From: an uncultured Allomuricauda sp.
GTDB lineage: Bacteria > Bacteroidota > Bacteroidia > Flavobacteriales > Flavobacteriaceae
DNA length: 8,055 nt
Assembly: GCA_937911965.1 (NCBI GenBank)
Contig: CALDPL010000182.1
Coordinates: forward strand, 1-8,055
Direction of reading: 5' to 3'
In this document: in pieces, positions 1-6,550 of the stretch
Numbering within the stretch: position 1 is the first letter of the stretch
How the letters are laid out: each line of letters begins with the position of its first letter
The notes under the pieces: model-generated
The model's database searches: none
Seen by the model: the letters and a program-made list of their open reading frames with translations, nothing else
What the model was told of the DNA's origin: nothing
Program-made: the position numbers and the translations under genes

Positions 1-110
1 GGCCGCAGGGTGAATTCGGGCACATGGTCGTCGTTTTCACATGCGGTAAGGAAAATCAGGGCCATCAGCGCCCCCGTCAGTGGTGTGATAAATGATTTTA
101 TTGGTTTCAT
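1..110 (-). CDS. SusE/SusF-position outer-membrane lipoprotein, N-terminal 36 codons only
   Basis: Reading the minus strand from the ATG at 110 gives a lipoprotein N-terminus: a short basic start (MKPIKSF), a hydrophobic stretch, then the lipobox LTAC with Cys24, followed by acidic residues (ENDD). The frame stays open to the window edge. It starts 14 nt after the susD stop, so it is almost certainly the third gene of the susC-susD operon. In Bacteroidota this position usually holds a SusE/SusF-like or other surface glycan-binding lipoprotein, attached to the outer membrane through the lipidated Cys, which helps hold glucan near SusCD. No binding domain is visible in this fragment, so the family is inferred from position and signal only; a surface glycanase lipoprotein is the main alternative. 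There is no convincing Shine-Dalgarno, as is common in this phylum. Confidence 0.75.
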   Translation of the reverse strand, partial: MKPIKSFITPLTGALMALIFLTACENDDHVPEFTLR

Positions 111-124
111 CTGAGTTGTATTAA

Positions 125-1672
125 TTAGAATCCTGGGTTTTGGGTTAGATTTTCATTGGCCTCCAATGCGGTCAATGGAATTGGGAATAGCTTATAGGTG
201 TCCGGAATGGAAGTTCCGTTGAGGGTGTTGCCCTTCCAGGGCCACAGATAACTGTTGCCGGTGAACTTCCCAAAACGGATCAAATCGCTCCTGCGATGCC
301 CTTCCAAATTGAGTTCCCTGGCCCTTTCGTCAAGAATAAAATCCAAGGTAAGGTCGGACTGGGACACCAAATTGGCATTGGAACGGTCCCGGACCGCATT
401 GACATAGGACAGGGCCGTGGCCATATCGGTGCCGGCCGCACCGCGTACGGCACATTCCGCATAGGTCAGATAGGCATCCGCCAATCGAAAGAGGGGAAAG
501 TCCGTACTGGAAAAGGAGGTGGCGTTGGAGCTGCCAAAAAAGAAGGTGTTCCTGAACTTGGTGGAGGGATAGCCATCCGCCCAAGCCTTGTAATCCGACA
601 TCTCATAGTTGTGCCCCTCGGTATGGAAGAGAGCTGCCCGATCATCCGGACTGTTGGCCAGATCACCATTGTTGAACAGCCCGTACCAGGCCTTGGTACT
701 CCTGTGGCCACTCCATCCCTCCAATGCCCCATAATCACTCAGGGTCATGGTCTCGGTTCCCAAACTGCCGTTGACAATATAGGTGGTATTTCCAAAACTC
801 TGGCTGGTGATCGCATCGGCGATCAAGGGAAAAATAATCTCGCTGGAAAGATAATTGTCCCCTGAAAAAATACTCACAAAATTCTCATCCAGGGAGTATC
901 CTCCTTCATCGATCACCTTTTTGATATAGGTGGCCGCATCGTCAAATCGCTGGGTTCCGGTATAGACCCCTGCATTGAGGTAAAGTTTGGCCAGAAGCAT
1001 GCGGCCAACACTTTTATTGGCCCTGCCGTAATCGTTTGTATCGGGCAACATATCCTCAATGGCCAAAAGTTCGGATTCCACATAGTCGAACAGTGTTTGG
1101 CGATCTACCTCTGGAAGCGGGTCTGAAGTTCCGTAGTTTTCCTCGGTGGCCATCACCCCTTTCCCAAAACAGTCGATCAGGTAGTAATAGGCCAGGGCCC
1201 TGATGAACCGGACTTCGCCCTCGATCCACTCCTCATTTTCTACATCGACCTGTTGCAACACCAGAAGCAGGTTATTGGATTGGGGGATGGTATAATAGAT
1301 ACGGTTGTACAGGTACCTGAAGAACTTATTGTTCTCATCCCAATCCGATGTGGTGGTCAATTGATCCAGGCCATCGTCCCCCCAGCGGTTTTTCATTCCA
1401 TCCGCGGTAAAATCCTGTAGGTTGATGATTCCCCTCAAAAATGGGGATTCCCCGGCATCATCGTCTATATCGGAACTCCCGGGACCATCGGGTCCCGAAA
1501 GGGCAAATGAGGCATAGAGCCGGGAAAGTATCCCGCCAATGGCATTGGGGTCCGATTCCAGGAGATCCTCCAAGGTGAGCTCCACCTGGGGTTGGGTGTC
1601 CAGGTCCTTGGTACATCCCTGGACCAGGACCAGCATGGGAATCAATAAAAATAGTACAAATGTTTTTTTCAT
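125..1672 (-). CDS. susD: SusD/RagB-family surface glycan-binding lipoprotein, starch-SusD-like
   Basis: This is the surface lipoprotein that caps the SusC channel and binds the incoming glycan. The 515-residue length is normal for the family. It has a lipoprotein signal (MKKTFVLFLL, lipobox VQGC with Cys20), TPR-like helices through the middle (for example EVRFIRALAYYYLIDCFGK at 153-171), and the SusD C-terminal signatures EGHRRSDLIRFGKF (457-470) and FPIPL...QNPGF at the end. Compared from memory with the starch SusD of Bacteroides thetaiotaomicron (BT3701), many blocks match: DDAGES near 71-76, AGVYTG at 234-239, a GW pair at 319-320, and YLWPWKG...NGTS at 475-488. Residues reported to contact starch there (acidic residue, Arg81, Trp96/98, Tyr296, Trp320) have plausible counterparts here at D71/D72, R80, W97, Y298 and W320. 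I therefore favour alpha-glucan as ligand. It starts 10 nt after the susC stop, with a weak AGAGA ahead of the ATG. Confidence 0.95.
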   Translation of the reverse strand: MKKTFVLFLLIPMLVLVQGCTKDLDTQPQVELTLEDLLESDPNAIGGILSRLYASFALSGPDGPGSSDIDDDAGESPFLRGIINLQDFTADGMKNRWGDDGLDQLTTTSDWDENNKFFRYLYNRIYYTIPQSNNLLLVLQQVDVENEEWIEGEVRFIRALAYYYLIDCFGKGVMATEENYGTSDPLPEVDRQTLFDYVESELLAIEDMLPDTNDYGRANKSVGRMLLAKLYLNAGVYTGTQRFDDAATYIKKVIDEGGYSLDENFVSIFSGDNYLSSEIIFPLIADAITSQSFGNTTYIVNGSLGTETMTLSDYGALEGWSGHRSTKAWYGLFNNGDLANSPDDRAALFHTEGHNYEMSDYKAWADGYPSTKFRNTFFFGSSNATSFSSTDFPLFRLADAYLTYAECAVRGAAGTDMATALSYVNAVRDRSNANLVSQSDLTLDFILDERARELNLEGHRRSDLIRFGKFTGNSYLWPWKGNTLNGTSIPDTYKLFPIPLTALEANENLTQNPGF

Positions 1673-1682
1673 GGCAAATCTC

Positions 1683-4600
1683 TTAAAAGTCCAAATTCAC
1701 CCCAACGGTAAAGGAGCGGGGCCTAGGATAAAAGTTGTTGTCTATTGAGTTGAAATTTTCGGGATCCTGCCCATCGTACTTCGTGATGATGAAAGGATTG
1801 TTCAGGGCCCCGAAAAAGCGCATTGAAACATTGGGGATGGCATTGTCCAAACGATAGCCCAATACAATGTTTTCACAGCGAAGGAAGGTGGCGTCCTCCA
1901 AAAAGTAATCGGAGAAGGGAACATTGCCCTGCACGTTCACAAAATTGGGATCCGCCGCACCCGAATAGAAGTTGAGCACATTGGACATGCTGTTCGAATT
2001 GTTGGGAATGGCACTGTCCACCCAACCCGAGGTCAACCTGCGTGAGTTGTACACCTGTCCCCCGAACTGCCCCCTAAAACTGCTGCTCAGATCGAATTTG
2101 TCATAGTTGAACTCAAAACCGAATCCAAAGGTCCAATTGGGACGCAGGGTCCTGTAATACCTGTCGTCGTTGTCCACTATCCCATCCCCGTTGAAATCGG
2201 CAAAGGCACCGTGTATCGGATTCCCCGCGGAATCGTACAATTGCCTGAAGACCCAAGCGGAATAGGGTTGATGTCCCACGGCATGATAGGCAATGTTCAC
2301 CCCGGTCCCGGTTGGAATTCCGGATTCGCTGGCCGTGATTCGGCTGACGTCCTCCAAATTGGTCACTTCGGCGCGACTGTAGGAGGTGTTCCCGTAGAAG
2401 TTCAGTTGCATATTGTCCCTGCGAAGGGCCCGAACGTTGAGGTTGATCTCAAAGCCCTTGCTCTCGGTCTCCCCCACATTCTTGACGAAGGAAGAGGTCA
2501 ATGCCTGGCCGGGGGCCACCGGTACCGTTGCCAAGAGATCCTCGGTGGTGCGTTGGAAGAGGTCCACGGATCCACTTAGGAGATTGCCCTGGAACAGTCC
2601 GAAATCCAGACCGACGTTATAGGTCTCCGATTTTTCCCAAGTCAGATCGGAATTGTAAGGTCTCGCGGAATACAGGGCGTAACCGCTCAAATATTGACTG
2701 GATACCGAACCGGGCTCAAACAGGGGAATGGATGGGTAGAAGCCCACCGCACCGGTGATGTCCTGTTGTCCGGTCCTTCCCCAGCCCAACCTCAGTTTCA
2801 GGTTGTTGACAAATTTCGCATTGTCCATAAAACCTTCTTCATAAATTTTCCAGGCAAAGGCCGCGGCGGGAAAATAGCCCCAGCGGTTTTCCTTGGAAAA
2901 AAGGGAGGAGGCATCCGCCCTGAAGGAAACGGTGAACAGATACTTATCGAGCAGGCTCAAGTTTCCCCTGCCGAAGAAAGACTGTAGGTTGAGTTCGTTG
3001 TAATAGCGGTTGGTCAGGTTTTGTGGATCCACGATCATATACCGCTCCCCGGTCGCAATATCGTAATCATACTCTTCCTTATTGCCGTCATTTTTAAAGT
3101 TCTGATAGGAGTAGCCTGCCTGCAGGTCAAAATTGTGGATGGCTCCATCAAGCTCCTTTTCGTAGGCCAAATAGGACTCCAGGGTTCGGTTTACGATATC
3201 CTGGTTCTCCCTATAGTGCACCCCTGGATTGAAGCGATGATTGTTTACCGGATCCACTGCCGGGTCGACCTTCCTATAGGTGGCCAGGGAATTGTCCGTA
3301 TAGACCTCCTTGATCTTGGCCTTGGACGCCTCGATGCCCACATTGGCCACGGCCCTGAGTTCCGGTAGGAAATGCATCTTGTAATCCAGTTCAATATTGG
3401 CCAAGATCTTGTTCACACCTTCCGGACGATCCCGTTGCATGAGAATGGCCACAGGGTTCCATTGTCCGTCCAAGGCCACGAAATCCCCATCCAGGACCGT
3501 GTTCTGATAATATCCCCCAAAACGATTGTTCGGGTCGGGATCGAAAATGGGCTTGGTCGGATCCATCTTGATCGCACCCCCAAGGGCCCCGCCCTCATCG
3601 ACGGCATTCTTATCCGAAATGATCCCCTTGGCATTGAGGTCCACCTTTAGGTGGTCGTCAAAGAACCGGGGGGTGAGTTTCAAGGAACCCGTGATCCGTT
3701 CATAGTCATTGGTCTTGACCAGTCCCTGGCTTTCCGTATAGCCCAAGGAGAGACGAATAGGCACCGTTTTAAAGATACTGCCCCGGGCCGAGAGGTTGTG
3801 GTCAAAGGAAATGGCCGTACGATAAATGGCATCCTGCCAATCCGTATCGTACAGGATACGGCCCTCTATGGGGTCCGTTCCCAAAATATCGGTATCCTCT
3901 GTGCCCGGATCGTCCACCCCCAAATAGTCGGTGAACCCGGGATGGTATTCCTGGACGAACCGTGTAAAATCCTTCCCGCCCATAACGTCTATGGTCCTTC
4001 CTACCCGGCTCACCGTGGAGCTGGTCGAGAAATTGAACTTGAATTCCCCGGTCAATCCTTTTTTGGTGGTGATGATAATGACCCCGTTGGAGGCCCTTGA
4101 ACCATAAATGGCCGTGGCAGATGCATCCTTGAGGATGGAAAAACTCTCCACGTCATTGGGATTGATCAATGACAGCGGATTGCTCACCCCTGCAGGATTG
4201 GTGTTGTCCACGGGAATACCGTCGATCACGATCAGGGGGTTGTTGTTGGCGGTCAGGGAGGAGCCCCCGCGAATCCTGATATTGGGAGCGGCATCGGGCT
4301 GTCCACCACTATTGGTGATCCTCACCCCCGCTACCTTCCCGGTCAGAAGTTGGTCCGTAGAGACAATCGCCCCTTGGTTGAACTCATCGGCGGTCACGGC
4401 AGATACCGAACCGGTGGCATCCTCCACCGTGGTGGTCCCGTATCCGATGACCACAACCTCGTCGAGCTGGGCGAGGTCCTCTTCCAGAGTTACGTTCAAA
4501 GTGGCTCCGCTAACCGTGATTTCCCGGGTTCGGAATCCGATATAGGAGAACACCAATACATCTCCCGTATTGGCTTCCAAACTATAATTTCCATCAAAAT

Positions 4601-4763
4601 CAGTTGCGGTTCCCGTAGTCGTGCCCTTGATGACTATACTTACCCCGGGCAGGGGGAGTTGGGTCCCCGATTCCACCACGACCCCTTGTACGGTCATTTG
4701 GGCAAACTGTACCAAAGGAACCAAAAACAGGCACCATAGGAGGTACGTCCGTTTCATTCTCAT
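1683..4763 (-). CDS. susC: SusC/RagA-family TonB-dependent outer-membrane transporter
   Basis: This is the energised outer-membrane channel that imports glycan held by SusD, driven by TonB-ExbBD. The 1026 residues begin with a signal peptide (about 1-22, ending QFAQ). A carboxypeptidase-regulatory-like beta-sandwich follows (about 24-97) and leads into the TonB-box region LDEVVVIGYG (100-109). The plug domain (about 110-235) carries NPLIVIDGIPVDN and ILKDASATAIYGSRASNGV, both hallmark SusC motifs. The rest is the beta-barrel, including DFNGDGIVDNDDR, a calcium-loop-like element common in SusC proteins, and it ends in a terminal Phe (VGVNLDF) as barrel-assembly substrates do. A second ATG two codons in (4757) is an equally possible start. 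There is no anti-sigma-interacting N-terminal extension, which fits control by the divergent LacI regulator rather than by a sigma/anti-sigma pair. The gene looks intact. Confidence 0.97.
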   Translation of the reverse strand: MRMKRTYLLWCLFLVPLVQFAQMTVQGVVVESGTQLPLPGVSIVIKGTTTGTATDFDGNYSLEANTGDVLVFSYIGFRTREITVSGATLNVTLEEDLAQLDEVVVIGYGTTTVEDATGSVSAVTADEFNQGAIVSTDQLLTGKVAGVRITNSGGQPDAAPNIRIRGGSSLTANNNPLIVIDGIPVDNTNPAGVSNPLSLINPNDVESFSILKDASATAIYGSRASNGVIIITTKKGLTGEFKFNFSTSSTVSRVGRTIDVMGGKDFTRFVQEYHPGFTDYLGVDDPGTEDTDILGTDPIEGRILYDTDWQDAIYRTAISFDHNLSARGSIFKTVPIRLSLGYTESQGLVKTNDYERITGSLKLTPRFFDDHLKVDLNAKGIISDKNAVDEGGALGGAIKMDPTKPIFDPDPNNRFGGYYQNTVLDGDFVALDGQWNPVAILMQRDRPEGVNKILANIELDYKMHFLPELRAVANVGIEASKAKIKEVYTDNSLATYRKVDPAVDPVNNHRFNPGVHYRENQDIVNRTLESYLAYEKELDGAIHNFDLQAGYSYQNFKNDGNKEEYDYDIATGERYMIVDPQNLTNRYYNELNLQSFFGRGNLSLLDKYLFTVSFRADASSLFSKENRWGYFPAAAFAWKIYEEGFMDNAKFVNNLKLRLGWGRTGQQDITGAVGFYPSIPLFEPGSVSSQYLSGYALYSARPYNSDLTWEKSETYNVGLDFGLFQGNLLSGSVDLFQRTTEDLLATVPVAPGQALTSSFVKNVGETESKGFEINLNVRALRRDNMQLNFYGNTSYSRAEVTNLEDVSRITASESGIPTGTGVNIAYHAVGHQPYSAWVFRQLYDSAGNPIHGAFADFNGDGIVDNDDRYYRTLRPNWTFGFGFEFNYDKFDLSSSFRGQFGGQVYNSRRLTSGWVDSAIPNNSNSMSNVLNFYSGAADPNFVNVQGNVPFSDYFLEDATFLRCENIVLGYRLDNAIPNVSMRFFGALNNPFIITKYDGQDPENFNSIDNNFYPRPRSFTVGVNLDF

Positions 4764-4978
4764 ATTAATTTGAGTTAAAGTTAATTTAAAAAAAGTGCTA
4801 TATTTTTCTTCCCTATCGCTAAAATATGTAATATTAGCAGCGAATTATTCCCAATTCGACAAGACAAGGCACTTACAACGTTTTCTGGTTGATAAATAAA
4901 CCCTGACATCCACTTTCCTCGGATCATTTTGTAGAATTATCGTATTTTACCAAGATCTATTCTTAAGGACCGTGACGC
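4764..4978. promoter_or_regulatory. Divergent regulatory region between susC and the LacI-family gene
   Basis: These 215 bp separate two outward-facing genes, so they should hold both promoters and an operator. The region is AT-rich compared with the flanking genes. I see no exact Bacteroidota -7 element (TAnnTTTG) on either strand. The nearest are TATTTTAG on the minus strand (reverse complement of 4819-4826) and TATTTTAC on the plus strand (4943-4950), each with an imperfect end and no well-placed -33 TTG, so promoter positions are uncertain. AAGGA at 4965-4969, 9 nt before the ATG at 4979, is a credible ribosome binding site for the regulator and supports that start. A 7-bp direct repeat TTAATTT (4765-4771, 4781-4787) lies just before susC; it may only reflect AT-richness. 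Confidence 0.6.
4875..4884. promoter_or_regulatory. Candidate LacI-type operator (ACAACGTTTT)
   Basis: The decamer is centred on the palindrome AACGTT with one mismatch in the flanking pairs. LacI-family operators typically carry a central CpG within an A/T-flanked palindrome, and this one sits mid-way in the divergent region beside a LacI-family gene. The following bases read TCTGG, giving CGTTTTC, similar to CGTTTAC inside the inverted repeat at 6180-6200. The site is short, so chance occurrence is possible. Confidence 0.3.
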
Positions 4979-6058
4979 ATGAAGCCTAAAATGACGCTCA
5001 AAAAAATAGCTTCCGAATTGGGGCTGTCGATTTCGACCGTATCCAAGGCACTCAAGGACAACATGGACATCAGTAAGGAAAATCGGGAAAAGGTACAGGC
5101 CTTTGCCAAGTTCTACAATTACCGGCCCAACACGGTGGCATTGAGTCTCAAGAACAAGAAAACCAAGACCATAGGAGTGATAATCCCTGAGATCGTACAC
5201 CATTTCTTCGCCAAGGTCATCTCCGGGATCGAAGAGGTTGCGATCTCCAAGGAATACAATGTCATCATCGGGGTTTCCAATGAATCATCCGACAAGGAGG
5301 CCATCAACATGGAAATGCTCATCGATGGCAGCATCGACGGCTTTATCATTTCCCTTTCCAAGGAAACCCTCTTCAAAAAGGATTACCACCACCTCCAAGA
5401 GATACAGAACAGGAACATCCCCATTGTCATGTTCGATCGGGTGGTCGACGGCATCTCATGCGACAAGATCATCATCGATGACCGGGAGGCCGGGAGAATG
5501 GCGACACAACGATTGATCGATGAGGGAAGACGCAGGATCCTGCTGCTTACCACCATGGACTATCTGGACATTGGTCGGCTGCGCACCGAGGGTTATAGGG
5601 ATGCCCTTAGGGCCAACAATTTGGAATACAAAGAGGATCTTGTCATAAAGATCGGGGAGTTGGGGGATTCGGACCGGGATCGACAGAAGCTGGAAAAAAG
5701 AATCCATCAGGCCTTTGATGCCTATCCGGATCTGGACGGAATCTTCGGCGTGAACGAAATCTATGCGGTAACGGCCCTGAACCTGGCCAGGGCCCGTGGA
5801 TTGGTAGTGCCGGATGCCCTTTCGGTGATCGGTTTTTCCGATGGCATCCTATCCAAATACGCGCGGCCACACCTGACGACGATCAGCCAACATGGACTTG
5901 AAATGGGAAGGATCGCCTCGCAGACCCTGATCGAGCGCCTGGAAACCATGGACCGGGACGAACCGGTTGAAGGGGGGCTCCCCTATACGACCCGGGTCGT
6001 AAAGACTTCCCTGGTGATCCGGGATTCCACCAGGGCCATTAAGGTAGAATCGAATTGA
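4979..6058 (+). CDS. LacI-family transcriptional regulator of the PUL
   Basis: This 359-residue regulator has normal LacI/GalR length and order. The N-terminal helix-turn-helix is TLKKIASELGLSISTVSKAL (6-25), followed by the third helix region and the hinge helix around RPNTVALSLKNKKT (49-62). Next comes the periplasmic-binding-protein-like effector domain from TIGVIIP (64-70) to about residue 340, with typical markers such as DGFII, IPIVMFDR and LSVIGFSDG. It probably binds a sugar effector in the cytoplasm and controls the divergent susCD operon and the downstream transporter. In known Flavobacteriia alpha-glucan loci a LacI protein sits next to an SLC45-type MFS gene, as here. AAGGA 9 nt upstream supports the start; an in-frame ATG at 4991 is the alternative. 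The sugar cannot be read from the sequence, though maltose or a related oligosaccharide is likely from context. The gene looks intact and matches its left neighbours in base composition. Confidence 0.95.
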   Translation: MKPKMTLKKIASELGLSISTVSKALKDNMDISKENREKVQAFAKFYNYRPNTVALSLKNKKTKTIGVIIPEIVHHFFAKVISGIEEVAISKEYNVIIGVSNESSDKEAINMEMLIDGSIDGFIISLSKETLFKKDYHHLQEIQNRNIPIVMFDRVVDGISCDKIIIDDREAGRMATQRLIDEGRRRILLLTTMDYLDIGRLRTEGYRDALRANNLEYKEDLVIKIGELGDSDRDRQKLEKRIHQAFDAYPDLDGIFGVNEIYAVTALNLARARGLVVPDALSVIGFSDGILSKYARPHLTTISQHGLEMGRIASQTLIERLETMDRDEPVEGGLPYTTRVVKTSLVIRDSTRAIKVESN

Positions 6059-6129
6059 AGTTGGAAGGCAGGGCTGCGGCCCAATTTTCAAGAAAAATGA
6101 AAAGCAGGGCGTTATAATACAAAAAAACA

Positions 6130-6137
6130 TATCTTTG
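6130..6137 (+). promoter_or_regulatory. Bacteroidota -7 promoter element TATCTTTG
   Basis: TATCTTTG matches the Bacteroidota primary-sigma -7 consensus TAnnTTTG exactly and lies in the 168-bp gap before the MFS gene, predicting a 5' leader of roughly 80-85 nt. No clear -33 TTG is seen at the usual distance upstream. If functional, the MFS transcript can start independently of the lacI transcript. The rest of the gap (6059-6226) has no ORF worth calling. Confidence 0.5.
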
Positions 6138-6179
6138 GCCCTATCAACGCTTATATTTTCCTTCCCATTGGATTATAGG

Positions 6180-6200
6180 GGAACCGTTTACATCGGTTCC
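6180..6200. promoter_or_regulatory. Perfect 7-bp inverted repeat upstream of the MFS gene, candidate operator
   Basis: Arms GGAACCG (6180-6186) and CGGTTCC (6194-6200) are exact reverse complements around a 7-nt centre TTTACAT. The repeat ends 26 nt before the ATG at 6227 and lies downstream of the -7 element. This is a good place for a repressor operator acting as a roadblock or, in RNA, a leader hairpin. No U-tract follows, so a terminator is unlikely. The half CGTTTACA resembles LacI-family operator sequence, and a LacI-family gene is directly upstream; binding by that protein is inference. Confidence 0.5.
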
Positions 6201-6226
6201 GATTGTGGATATAACAAGTCAACACA

Positions 6227-6550
6227 ATGAATCAAAAGCGTCGATTAGGTTTTTGGGAAATCTGGAACCTCAGTTTTGGCTTCCTTGGAATCCAGATGGG
6301 TTTCGCCCTCCAAAATGCAAATGCCAGCAGGATTCTCCAGAGTTTTGGTGCCGATGTACACGAATTGTCGTGGTTTTGGATCGTGGCCCCTTTGACGGGC
6401 CTGATCGTCCAACCGATCGTCGGCCATTACAGCGACAGGACATGGAATCGTTTGGGCCGTAGGCGGCCCTATTTCCTGACAGGGGCCCTTTTGGCCTCCC
6501 TGGGGCTCGTTTTGATGCCCAATGCCGATATGTTCACCGCCTTCATGCCC
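6227..6550 (+). pseudogene. SLC45/GPH-type MFS sugar transporter, N-terminal fragment
   Basis: About 108 residues match the start of the inner-membrane sugar:cation symporters found in Flavobacteriia alpha-glucan loci. The segment begins LGFWEIWNLSFGFLGIQMGF, which leads into transmembrane helix 1. Helix 2 follows (about 49-67, WFWIVAPLTGLIVQPIVG), then the MFS loop motif SDRTWNRLGRRRPYF (69-83), then helix 3 (about 84-98). The full family has about 12 helices and 430-500 residues, so roughly three quarters is missing. Its expected role is uptake of maltose or similar disaccharide from periplasm to cytoplasm, in step with the LacI regulator upstream. There is no Shine-Dalgarno before the ATG, as is usual here. 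Similarity stops at or near MPA (107-109), where the reading changes to UbiH-like sequence. In the true genome the gene probably continues normally. Confidence 0.85.

Noticed and set aside
296..865. Plus-strand ORF of 189 codons opposite susD
   Set aside because: Antisense to a well-supported SusD reading; the translation shows no family features.
4765..4787. Direct repeat TTAATTT upstream of susC as a regulator site
   Set aside because: Short and low-complexity in an AT-rich leader; no independent support.
6071..6082. GGGC-TGCG-GCCC hairpin followed by AATTTT after lacI, possible terminator
   Set aside because: Only a 4-bp stem and a weak T-run; not enough to call.
6113..6118. TATAAT, a sigma-70-type -10 box
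   Set aside because: Bacteroidota primary sigma factors use TAnnTTTG rather than TATAAT, and no matching -35 is present; likely chance in AT-rich sequence.
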